Of a stretch of 33,653 nt of DNA, positions 24,709 to 32,072 are shown one piece after another; positions within the stretch are counted from its first letter, which is position 1; every line of letters starts with the position of its first letter. The stretch covers positions 1 through 33,653 of the forward strand of contig JAMCQF010000015.1 of the NCBI GenBank assembly GCA_023379605.1, read 5' to 3'. The notes beneath the pieces are model-generated. The model saw nothing but the letters and a program-made list of their open reading frames with translations, was not told where the DNA came from and searched no databases. The stretch is from Actinomycetota bacterium. GTDB taxonomy: Bacteria; Actinomycetota; Acidimicrobiia; Acidimicrobiales; JAMCQF01. Both the position numbers and the translations under genes were made by a program.

Positions 24709-26499
24709 ATGAGAGCCGAAGCCGAGAGATCAGCAGGCTTGCCGGAGTCGCCCTTGGCCGACCTGAGCAGGGCCAGCGAGCTGTATCGACCTCTTATTGA
24801 GAGGAGATCGGCCTCTTCTGTGTGCCAGGCTGGAGCAGCTCTTGCACGTTTCTGGCTGTCCACCCAGGTGGCATGGTGTGCCGAGCTGATCGAAGAAGAG
24901 CTAGTTATTGCTGGGCATGTGGGTCTGATGGGTCCGGAGATGGCGCGCTCCTGGCGGCTCCCACTCGGAGCTGGAATAGGTGGATGGGTCGCTGAGACTG
25001 GCAGGGCTGTTGTGATCCGCGACTATCTTCACGACCCTCGCCGAATATCGCCTGTAAAGTCGATCATCGACTCCGAGCAGCTGAGATCGGGCATTGTCGC
25101 ACCGTTGCGTGACGGTGCGACGGGAGAGGCTGTGCTAGGCGTCGTCTATGTTGCCAATCGCTTTCTGGTCGACTTTTCCCAAGAGCATGTCCAGGTCGCG
25201 GCCAGCTTGGCGTGTGAGATAGGATCCGCTCTTGCGGCCTGCAGACGCATCGCCTTACTCCAGGCCCATGCTGAAGACTTGCAGGAGGAGCTTCGCCAGG
25301 CTCACCTCAACGCTCTTGTGTCCCTTCAGGCGGCAGAGGCGTTGTCTGCAAGCGATGACCTCGAGCTGGTCCTAAAGCTGCTATCGGAGCGCCTCGATGC
25401 GGATGTCTCACTGCTTGACACCGCCGGGCACGAGCTGTTGTCTTACACGCGCTCCCAGCCTCCGAGGTCCCCCGGCATAGGTGGCGCTTTGGATGAGACA
25501 GCGGAGCAACCAAGCCCAGTGCTCTATAGTCACCCGCTCTCTGTGGGCAATGAGGAACTGGGCACCTTGAGCGTCAGCGCTGAACAAGAGCTCAGCAGCT
25601 ACCACCAAGATGCGCTCTCCCAGGTGGCTGCGGTATGTGTTCTCGAGCTGTTGCGCCAGAGGAGCGCACTTGACGCAGAGCTGCGCTTGCACCTTAAGGT
25701 GCTAGATGACCTGCTTTCGGGGACCGTGAGTGAAGGTGACATCTTTGCCAGGGCCTCGATGTTGGGGATGGATCTGCGCTCACCTCATGTGGTGGCTTGT
25801 GTTGGAGGCCATGCTGGCAGAGGAGCTCATGTAGCCCCCGTGCTCACCCGGCGGGTGGTTGAGGCGGTAACCGACGCCGCACGCCGATTCTACAGAAGGC
25901 CGTTTGTCTCCCTGAGAGAGGGGGTGGCGTTCATCGTGGCGCAAGCAAGCGAGCAGAGCATGGAGAGGATAGCGGCAAACACCTCCGAGGTTGTAAAGCA
26001 GGCGAGCGCTTCACTTGGAGGCCTAGGGCTCTCCGGCGGGGTTGGTCGACTGTGCCTGAGCCCCGTTGACTTCGCCGAGGCAGCCAGAGAGGCCCGGTTG
26101 GCTTTGGACATATCCAAAATCCGAGCTGCTCCCGGAGAGGTCGTGACAGCTGGTGAGCTTGGATTCTATCCATTGCTTGCCAGGGCGAGCGGCGAGAAGG
26201 CCCTCGAGGCGCTCGTGGCAGATGTGCTGGGCCCACTGCTGGAGGCAGATTCCTCGGGGCGATCGGACTACCTAGCCACCCTGGAGGCTTATCTTGTCCA
26301 CGATCGCTGCCTAGAGGAGGCCTCTCGCTCCTTGCACATACACGTGAACACGCTTCGCTATAGGCTCCGCAAGATAGAGACGATGCTTGGAGCCGATCTT
26401 CATGACGCCGAAGACCGTTTCCGTGTAGAGCTGGCCTTGAGAATGCAGCGCATGAGAGCCTTTCAGCGCAAGGGTCACAGGGCTGCCTCGAGTGCATGA
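24709..26499 (+). CDS. GAF-domain regulator with PucR/CdaR-type C-terminal HTH
   Basis: Transcription regulator of 596 residues. The N-terminal third (about 30-180) reads as a GAF sensor (LPLGAGIGGWVAETGRAVVI, then GVVYVANR). Next come a helical linker and a second GAF-like/PucR central part. The C-terminal PucR-type helix-turn-helix at about 533-565 (CLEEASRSLHIHVNTLRYRL) is followed by KIETMLGADL. ATG 24709 is chosen over the in-frame TTG 24703 because GAGGAG (24695-24700) is eight bases before the ATG but only two before the TTG. Divergent from acxABC, which it most likely activates in response to acetone or a related ketone. This differs from the sigma54-type activators known for some proteobacterial acetone operons. 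Confidence 0.9.
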   Translation: MRAEAERSAGLPESPLADLSRASELYRPLIERRSASSVCQAGAALARFWLSTQVAWCAELIEEELVIAGHVGLMGPEMARSWRLPLGAGIGGWVAETGRAVVIRDYLHDPRRISPVKSIIDSEQLRSGIVAPLRDGATGEAVLGVVYVANRFLVDFSQEHVQVAASLACEIGSALAACRRIALLQAHAEDLQEELRQAHLNALVSLQAAEALSASDDLELVLKLLSERLDADVSLLDTAGHELLSYTRSQPPRSPGIGGALDETAEQPSPVLYSHPLSVGNEELGTLSVSAEQELSSYHQDALSQVAAVCVLELLRQRSALDAELRLHLKVLDDLLSGTVSEGDIFARASMLGMDLRSPHVVACVGGHAGRGAHVAPVLTRRVVEAVTDAARRFYRRPFVSLREGVAFIVAQASEQSMERIAANTSEVVKQASASLGGLGLSGGVGRLCLSPVDFAEAAREARLALDISKIRAAPGEVVTAGELGFYPLLARASGEKALEALVADVLGPLLEADSSGRSDYLATLEAYLVHDRCLEEASRSLHIHVNTLRYRLRKIETMLGADLHDAEDRFRVELALRMQRMRAFQRKGHRAASSA

Positions 26500-26511
26500 G
26501 TAAGGAGGAAG

Positions 26512-26583
26512 ATGGACTGGCACCTCTGGCGGCGCGCAGGGCTTTGCGACCTCTCCCATACATATGGCACCGTTACTCCTTGA
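26512..26583 (+). other. Short ORF with a strong RBS, possibly a gene start cut off by the IS element
   Basis: AAGGAGG (26502-26508) is followed four bases later by ATG 26512, twelve bases after the regulator's stop. The frame reads MDWHLWRRAGLCDLSHTYG and stops after 23 codons, overlapping the 3' end of tnpB on the other strand. Such a good initiation site leading into a tiny peptide suggests a downstream gene whose body was displaced when the IS inserted. It could also be a genuine small peptide. Confidence 0.3.
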
Positions 26584-26700
26584 GTTGGTCATAATGGGCC
26601 AACCGGGTATCAGCTCCGTCCTGGCGTGCAAGGACGAGAGGCGCAGTGGCAACGGTATCGCTGCATGGGACCACCTTGACGCTCGGAGACAAGTCCTCGA
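26520..26700 (-). ncRNA. Candidate omega (guide) RNA region of the IS607 element
   Basis: By family knowledge the TnpB guide RNA covers the 3' end of tnpB and the element's right end. Here this stretch holds hairpins with arms 26617-26622/26631-26636 (CGTCCT/AGGACG) and 26584-26588/26599-26603 (GTTGG/CCAAC), and the protein sequence it encodes is atypical. Limits are approximate; no RNA data. Confidence 0.35.
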
Positions 26701-28543
26701 ATCCGAGACGATGGAGCGGACGCGAGCCAGATGCCTGGACGGTCCCAGGATCTGCGGCGAGGTTCACGCCGTGAGGCTCAGGGGGCACCCCAGAGGGCGT
26801 CTGAGCCGAGTGCCTTCTCAAGCACAGCCCGCTTGGTTCCCAGGTGGAGCGCCTCTTCGGCAACGCTTTCGCGAGGGCCCGCAGACCCCCCACCTGCCCG
26901 ACCGCACCGCTTCTGGGGTGCGCCCGTCGAGCCCGGCTGCTGACAGCAGGCTCGCGTCGAGCGACGGCGTCTTTGGCCAACGCTTCAAGCGTCGGCCGCG
27001 GACGCTCACGAAGGCCCAGGGCGCGTCTTGCGATGACACACGCCGCACCCTGGTCCACCGACACCCCGTAGACCCCGGCGTAGTTCGCCTGTCCGAGGAC
27101 AGATGTCCAGGCCGGGTTCACGGGGATCCTTGGTATCGCCTCTCGCCTGCAACGGCTGGCAAGCGTGGCGAAGAACTTGTTGTAGGCAAAAGAGCTGAGC
27201 AGGCGCGCCACACGCGCTGAGCAGCCATAGCGGAGGTTGGCCCTAGATCGCGAGAAGTCAAGTATCTCGTGGGAGATCGGAGCACCGTAATGCTTGGCTA
27301 TCCTCGCAATCTCGGCTGCGGCCCGACCGATCGCATCTTTGTTCTGCTCGGCACTCCCGGTGAGGTCAAGATCCACCCTGCCCCATGCCAGAGGATTGCC
27401 CTCGGAGTCGATGACGCACCAGGCCACGTGGTCGGGGTTCAAGTCGATGCCAAGCACACGAGCGAACCTATGCCGCAGTGCCCTGGACGGACCGAAGGCA
27501 AGCTGAGCCTCAGCGGGCTTTGCGCTAGCCACCACGTACCAGGCGCCCTTGTGTTCCCGCCAGACAATCCGCACCGACACCGACCGGCTTGCCAGGCTCG
27601 CCTTGTAGGGCGTGGTAGGAGGCTTCCTCGGGAGCCCCCTCGCCCACCAAGGGTTCCTGCCTGTAAAGTGCTCTACCGCCTCTGCCAGTACCTTCGACTC
27701 GGTTAGCATCGGCCCGATCGCTGGCCACTGCTCGCGGTCGTAGGCCCAGCGCTCACGAGCCTCGGAAGCCGACTCGGCTGGTGCAAGGGCGTCTTCGATC
27801 TCGGCCCGCCCGTAGGAGAAGCCTTCGATGGGGATCTCAACCCACTCAACTCCGCCGGACAGATCCCGGAGGCGCACCCCCGCCTTGGTCACTAGATCGG
27901 GGATGCGCAGGCGGAGCAGGTCCATCCCCCCATCAGAAAGCAGCACCTTCGCACACGAATTGCCGAGGCTCGATCCCTTGTCGCCCTTCAAGTAGATAAT
28001 GTTGGAGCGGGACCGGTCCCATCTGCTGCGCCACGCATCGCGGTCTTCATAGCCATGAGCGGCTGGGTCGTTGCCTACCCGAGCGAGCTTGCGGCTTCCG
28101 AAGCAAACTCGGATGTCCCCGCTTTTCAGGCGTTGATCAAGGTGCTCAACTAACGATGCAAGCCGGTCACGGCGTCGTGCGAGGCCGTGACGCTGGCGGC
28201 AGCGTCTCTTGGAGTTGCTTGCCATTGCCCACGCCAGCTTCTTGTCGACTTCCCTCAGGCGTTGACGGGCGTTGTCCAGCGCTAGCGTCGTGGACTCAAC
28301 GGCTGCGTCTTGAGCAGCCTGGGCGACATCCAGGATGGAATCGGCCTCATCCTCCTTCCACCCCCGTTTGATCAGCTCGGAGCGCAGTGCCTGCTTCTTC
28401 TCACCTTTCACGAGCCACCGGACGTACGCCTCGCGCACAGTAGCGCCCTCGACCTCCCCGTAGGCGCGAAGTAGGAAAGCCCACCTGCCTTCGTCTGAGG
28501 CCTTGCCCTCGGATGAGACGAAGACCTTCTTCGGTTTGCTCAC
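26573..28543 (-). CDS. tnpB: TnpB-like RNA-guided nuclease of the IS607 element (IS1535-type)
   Basis: TnpB proteins are RuvC nucleases guided by an RNA made from the element's right end, ancestral to Cas12. The RuvC residues are in place: Asp367 in VLGIDLNPDHVAW, Glu426 in SHEILDFSRSR, Asp497 in GVSVDQGAACVIARRALG, so it may be active. The zinc finger usual between the last two is absent; instead NPAWTSVLGQANYAGVYG is present, as in actinobacterial IS1535-type proteins. At 656 residues it is much longer than the ~400 of common TnpB, with a basic, helical N-terminal part (about 60-160). The last ~130 residues are Pro/Arg/Ser-rich and not obviously structured, probably because the DNA there also encodes the guide RNA. 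GTG start overlaps the tnpA stop. Confidence 0.88.
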   Translation of the reverse strand: MSKPKKVFVSSEGKASDEGRWAFLLRAYGEVEGATVREAYVRWLVKGEKKQALRSELIKRGWKEDEADSILDVAQAAQDAAVESTTLALDNARQRLREVDKKLAWAMASNSKRRCRQRHGLARRRDRLASLVEHLDQRLKSGDIRVCFGSRKLARVGNDPAAHGYEDRDAWRSRWDRSRSNIIYLKGDKGSSLGNSCAKVLLSDGGMDLLRLRIPDLVTKAGVRLRDLSGGVEWVEIPIEGFSYGRAEIEDALAPAESASEARERWAYDREQWPAIGPMLTESKVLAEAVEHFTGRNPWWARGLPRKPPTTPYKASLASRSVSVRIVWREHKGAWYVVASAKPAEAQLAFGPSRALRHRFARVLGIDLNPDHVAWCVIDSEGNPLAWGRVDLDLTGSAEQNKDAIGRAAAEIARIAKHYGAPISHEILDFSRSRANLRYGCSARVARLLSSFAYNKFFATLASRCRREAIPRIPVNPAWTSVLGQANYAGVYGVSVDQGAACVIARRALGLRERPRPTLEALAKDAVARREPAVSSRARRAHPRSGAVGQVGGLRALAKALPKRRSTWEPSGLCLRRHSAQTPSGVPPEPHGVNLAADPGTVQASGSRPLHRLGFEDLSPSVKVVPCSDTVATAPLVLARQDGADTRLAHYDQLKE

Positions 28544-29265
28544 GTCTTAACCTCTGCAACTATGCACCGCTTGAGCGCTTTTACTTTCGCCGAGCGCTGT
28601 CCGTAGAGCCTCCCGGAAAAACTCGTCACCACCGAGACCATGTCGCGCACGAGCTCGGACTCAGCAGAGCCAGAGAGCGCCTCATCCTCGCCAATGGAAA
28701 CCACCTGAACGCCCTGGGCACTGAGCAGTTGCCCGATTGCCCCGATACCAAAGCGAGCCAGGCGTTCGGGATGGGTCACCCAGAGCTCGGTTACCTCGGG
28801 GACAAGACACGCCCGAAGGGCTCGGCGCAGCCCCGCCCTTCGGTCCGAAAGCCCGGACGCAACATCAGAGAACTCGCCGAGAACCAGGCGATCCTGTGCT
28901 CGGTTTCTCAGCACTGCCATTTGGCGGTCTAGATCACCCTCTTGGGCCTGGCGACGCGATGAGACCCGTCCGTAGAGCACTACTGCCCCGAGTCCATCCC
29001 CAACTGGAGCTTTCCCCCGCTGGTGCAGGATCGCCTCAATCTCGACCACTGAGAAGACCCTTCGTCCTCCGGGCGATCTGCGGTCGGGGAGCTTGCCTTC
29101 TGCTGTATAGCGCCGCAGTGTACGCGAAGACACGCCCAGCATTGCCCTAGCCTCTGCTACACCGACCAAACGATCAACCACGAATGTCAATCTAGCACGC
29201 ACATGCGTTCGCTGTCCTACTTTGGCCGACATCTCAGTCAACTGTTCTCGACCCGTCACGTACAT
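28540..29265 (-). CDS. tnpA: IS607 transposase, serine recombinase with MerR-like HTH
   Basis: Small serine recombinase that moves the element. An N-terminal MerR-type winged helix (about residues 34-80: GVAEARAMLGVSSRTLRRYT, then GKLPDRRSPGGRRVF) binds the ends, and the resolvase domain follows with LYGRVSSRRQ, where Ser102 is the expected nucleophile, and further on ERLARFG. ATG 29265 gives 241 residues. The first ~28 are not typical of the family, and GTG 29181 just before VDRLVGVAEA is a good alternative start that would leave room for the IS left end. Stop overlaps tnpB. Confidence 0.88.
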   Translation of the reverse strand: MYVTGREQLTEMSAKVGQRTHVRARLTFVVDRLVGVAEARAMLGVSSRTLRRYTAEGKLPDRRSPGGRRVFSVVEIEAILHQRGKAPVGDGLGAVVLYGRVSSRRQAQEGDLDRQMAVLRNRAQDRLVLGEFSDVASGLSDRRAGLRRALRACLVPEVTELWVTHPERLARFGIGAIGQLLSAQGVQVVSIGEDEALSGSAESELVRDMVSVVTSFSGRLYGQRSAKVKALKRCIVAEVKT

Positions 29266-29279
29266 AAAGAGGCCCGGAG

Positions 29280-30636
29280 ATGACAGCTGGCGCCATACCT
29301 GACTTTTTGGAGAGCCGTGCCAGGCAAGGCAGGGACAGAGTCTTTGTTACCACTGGTTCCAAGCACGTGACCTATGGCGAGATGGAGTCTCTAGCTGCCC
29401 AGGTGGCAATGGGGCTTGCTGGCATGGGGATCCGCCCAGGCGATAGGATAGCAATTGCGGCTCTGAACGGGCTTGAGTGGCTCGGTCTGTTCTTCGGAGC
29501 CGCTCTTCTCGGGGCGCCTGTGGTGACCTTGAACCCGCGCTATCGAGAACGAGAGCCGGACTATATGCTAAATCAATCCGGAGCCCCCATGGTAGTGTGC
29601 CAGGCCCGAGCGGGCGAGTTCGATTTTGTAGAGTTCCTCGAGAAGTTTCGCCCGAAGATTCCCACTGTGGAGCACTTCGTGTTCATCGGAGGGGAAGGGT
29701 TCTCTGCCAGCATGACCTTTGATGAACTGGTAGAAGCCCGTGCTGGCGAGATGGGATCTGGCCAGGCCTTCCAAGAGCAGCGCTCAATGGCTGCCAGGGA
29801 ACCTCATCGCCCGGCTGCGATCCTCTATACCTCCGGTACCACAGGGCAGCCCAAGGGTGCTGTGCTCACACACAAAAGCATGCTCGCGTCTGCCAAGGCA
29901 CAGGCGAGCCATCTTGGTTGGGACGAGCAGACCTCTGTCATAATGGCGCTTCCTCTCAACCACGTCGGCGGGATCACCTGCGGGGTTTTATCGGTCCTGG
30001 TGGCTGGCGGCCAACTGGTCATGCTCCCTGCCTTTTCCCCTGCTGAGATGATGGCCCAGGCTGGCCTTTACCGACCAAACGTGATTGCCGGTGTTCCAAC
30101 GATGTATGTTATGCCCCTTGAGGCTTGGAGGCAAGAGCCTCGTGATACCTCTTGGCGGGATCGGCGAGCTGCAGGTGAGAGGGGATTGCGTGGCGGCTCG
30201 ATACTGGCAGATGCCAGAGATGACTGCCGAGTCCTTCGGCGCGGATGGGTGGCTTTCAACTGGAGACGTAGTTGAACGCGAGCCAGACGGGCATCTAGTG
30301 CTCAAAGCACGCAAGAAGGAGATGTACATCCAAGGTGGGTTCAACGTCTATCCAGCAGAGGCAGAGGCCGTTCTGGCAACCCACCCCGGCGTGGCCCTGG
30401 CAGCAGGCATTGGCGTTCCAGACCAGATCTACGGTGAGGTGGGCCATTATTTTGTGCTGGCGCACCCCGATGCGCAGCTCGACCCAGTGGAGCTGCGCAA
30501 ATGGTGCGAGGAGCGCTTGGCCAGCTACAAGGTGCCTTCGGTGGTCCAAGTCGTGACAGAGCTCCCACTTACGCCGGCAGGAAAGGTAGCCAAGGCAGAG
30601 CTGCGCCAGCGTTTGGAAAGTGGAGCAGCGACTTAA
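29280..30636 (+). pseudogene. Acyl-CoA synthetase, disrupted by internal deletion and frameshift
   Basis: Two frames together make one AMP-forming ligase. Frame one (29280 to about 30140) holds the N-terminus, the P-loop LYTSGTTGQPKGAV and GVPTMYV. Frame two (about 30115-30636, shifted by +1) holds GIGELQVRG, DGWLSTGDVVEREPDG, KKEMYIQGGFNVYPAE and the terminal TPAGKVAKAELR with the catalytic Lys. Between GVPT and GEL only about 24 codons' worth of DNA remain, against about 100 residues in the intact paralogue at 18164-19615. The YG-x-(T/S)E motif and the region before it are lost as well as the frame. An inverted repeat GAGGCT/AGCCTC (30120-30125/30136-30141) lies at the junction. AAGAGG (29267-29272) is a suitable RBS. 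Sequence error cannot explain the missing residues. Confidence 0.85.
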
Positions 30637-30735
30637 GCCGTGTGGCACTCGCCGACTCATCTTCGTCGATGCTGGTGACCACCTGGGAGCTACCGCGGCA
30701 GCGACTTAAGCCGTGTGGCACTCGCCGACTCATCT
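30625..30735 (+). repeat. Perfect 38-bp direct repeat, two copies
   Basis: 30625-30662 and 30698-30735 are identical over 38 bases (begins GCAGCGACTTAAGCCG, ends CGACTCATCT), separated by 35 bp of unrelated sequence. The first copy contains the last codons and stop of the broken acyl-CoA synthetase; the second is non-coding. Origin by partial duplication or a past insertion/excision is possible. Confidence 0.9.
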
Positions 30736-30909
30736 CTATGGGGAGGGTAGATATCCTGAAACCCTGTCACCCAGGCGCGAGGCCAGGCGCTAAAGGTCGT
30801 TGTTCGTGAGCGCTCTGTCGGTGGGTGGACCTGACTTGGAGATCCTTAAGCGTCTTGGATCCTTTGGGTGTGCCCTCATCGTCTGGCATTGATCTGAGCT
30901 TGGACGGGC

Positions 30910-30938
30910 TTGAATCATTTTGAGAAAGCTGATATAAG
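30910..30938 (+). promoter_or_regulatory. Strong promoter of the APH/lipocalin-like operon
   Basis: TTGAAT (30910-30915), exactly 17 bp, TATAAG (30933-30938): the best housekeeping-type match in the window. Start expected near 30945, leaving an untranslated leader of about 125 nt before the kinase gene. TTGAGA occurs three times around it (30920, 30954, 30974), possibly operator half-sites. Confidence 0.75.
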
Positions 30939-30946
30939 TGTCAGAT

Positions 30947-30985
30947 TCGTTTTCTTGAGAGCGGAGGGACGACTTGAGAAAACGA
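30947..30985 (+). promoter_or_regulatory. Inverted repeat at the 5' end of the APH operon leader
   Basis: TCGTTTTCTTGAG (30947-30959) and CTTGAGAAAACGA (30973-30985) pair over 13 positions (two as G-U in RNA) with a 13-nt loop. It begins within a few bases of the predicted transcription start, so it could be a repressor operator in DNA or a stabilising 5' hairpin in RNA. No T-run follows, so it is not a terminator. Confidence 0.6.
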
Positions 30986-31020
30986 GGGAGGATGTCATGG
31001 AGCGGGGGAGGGTCTGAGCT

Positions 31021-31074
31021 ATGCAGCCCTGCGGGGAAGCTGAAGAAGTGAGTGTGCCAGGAATGGTTCCATGA
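31021..31074 (+). CDS. Possible 17-residue upstream ORF coupled to the APH gene
   Basis: ATG 31021 follows GGGGGAGGG (31004-31012) at an ideal 8-base spacing. The frame reads MQPCGEAEEVSVPGMVP and its TGA overlaps the kinase ATG (ATGA, 31071-31074). The arrangement would couple kinase translation to this leader. No repeated codon suggests attenuation; it may be a coupling device only. Confidence 0.35.
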   Translation: MQPCGEAEEVSVPGMVP

Positions 31075-32066
31075 GTCGTGCCAGTACCATGGATATTCTA
31101 GAAGGAATGCGGGGCTGGCTTCCCCAAGGAGAGCAGATAACCGGCATACGCCAGCTTTCCACCGGCCATTCAAACCAGACCTTTCTTCTTGAAGGCCTGG
31201 GGCGCATACTGCGTCTTCCCCCGCCTGGGGACGGGTTGCTCCCGCGCCACGATGTAGCACATGAACACGGTGTACTTGCCGTTGTGGGCAAAGAGAGTGC
31301 TGGCCCCCCGGTTCCCGCGGTCTTTGAGCTCTGTGTTGACACCTCGGTTATCGGCGCACCATTTTTCGTAATGGAGCAGGTGCGCGGGTCAGCTTTTGAG
31401 CACCCTCAAGTGCCCCAGTGGTTAGTGGATGGACCAGCCGAGCTGCGCAACAGCATTTGTAGGCAGTGGCTGGATGCAGTGGTTGCCAGCCACCGGATTG
31501 CACCGACTACCATTGCAATGGATCCGGTGGACCCGTTGTCGGATGCCGCCAGCTGGTGTGCCCTGGCACGAAGAGTCAGTGCACCAAAAGAGCTGTTCGC
31601 GCTTTTTGAATGCCTAGAGGCCAATCCCCCTCCCCCTAGCGGCCCTCCAACGCTTGTGCATGGCGATCCCCATGTCGCGAACTGCCTTTGGGACGGCGGT
31701 CAGCTGACGGCTCTCGTTGACTGGGAGCTTGCGATGGTCGGTGATCCCCTCTCAGATCTGGGTTGGATGGCTGCTTACTTTGCTGATGAGCCGTTCATGC
31801 CTCCCACAGCTGGATTCGACCTGCCAGGTTGGTGGTCACGAAGCAGGTTGATCGAGGAATGGGAGAAAGCCACGGGTAGATCAGCACATGGAGTGCGTCG
31901 CTATGAAGTGCTCGCGATGGCCAAGATTGCCACCGTGTTCGCCTCGGGGATGCACTTGATTGCCACCGGCCAGTCCGAGGATCCTCGGTTTCATACCTGG
32001 GCGCAGTGGTTGCCTCACTATCTACAGCTCGCTGAGTACCGTTCGACCCAGCCTGATCGGCTCTGA
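31071..32066 (+). CDS. APH-fold phosphotransferase (ACAD10/11-type kinase-like)
   Basis: Aminoglycoside-phosphotransferase-fold protein, 331 residues. The N-lobe includes LSTGHSNQTFLL (glycine-rich loop region) and FFVMEQVRG at the hinge. The catalytic loop is LVHGDPHVANCLWD (His197-Gly-Asp199, Asn204) and the metal-binding aspartate Asp217 lies in ALVDWELAMVGDP. This subfamily resembles the kinase domain fused to acyl-CoA dehydrogenases in ACAD10/11 and is common in lipid and hydroxy-acid catabolic clusters, so a small-molecule hydroxyl kinase is more likely than antibiotic resistance. First gene of a three-gene operon; AGGA is eight bases before ATG 31071. ATG 31089 is an alternative. Confidence 0.88.
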   Translation: MSRASTMDILEGMRGWLPQGEQITGIRQLSTGHSNQTFLLEGLGRILRLPPPGDGLLPRHDVAHEHGVLAVVGKESAGPPVPAVFELCVDTSVIGAPFFVMEQVRGSAFEHPQVPQWLVDGPAELRNSICRQWLDAVVASHRIAPTTIAMDPVDPLSDAASWCALARRVSAPKELFALFECLEANPPPPSGPPTLVHGDPHVANCLWDGGQLTALVDWELAMVGDPLSDLGWMAAYFADEPFMPPTAGFDLPGWWSRSRLIEEWEKATGRSAHGVRRYEVLAMAKIATVFASGMHLIATGQSEDPRFHTWAQWLPHYLQLAEYRSTQPDRL

Positions 32067-32072
32067 CCGAAG

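Larger units (their letters stand above)
26573..29265 (-). mobile_element. IS607-family insertion sequence (tnpA serine recombinase + tnpB)
   Basis: Two genes with a GTGA overlap (28540-28543): a MerR-like HTH plus serine-recombinase transposase followed by a TnpB nuclease, the defining IS607 layout. IS607 elements have no terminal inverted repeats and make no target duplication, so exact ends cannot be read; the limits given are those of the two genes. The right end probably lies in 26500-26573, and the left end before or within the first ~90 bp of tnpA, since only 14 bp separate tnpA's longest frame from the next gene. It sits between the acx regulator and a decayed acyl-CoA synthetase. Confidence 0.85.
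30637..31070 (+). other. 434-bp intergenic region: repeat, promoter, inverted repeat, possible uORF
   Basis: No convincing full gene on either strand. It contains the second 38-bp repeat copy (30698-30735), unremarkable sequence to about 30905, a strong promoter (30910-30938), a 13-bp inverted repeat just after the expected transcription start, and a short ORF ending on the next start codon. Confidence 0.8.

Noticed and set aside
30625-30735. 38-bp repeats as a small CRISPR array
   Set aside because: Only two copies with one 35-bp spacer, the first inside a coding end, and no cas genes nearby.
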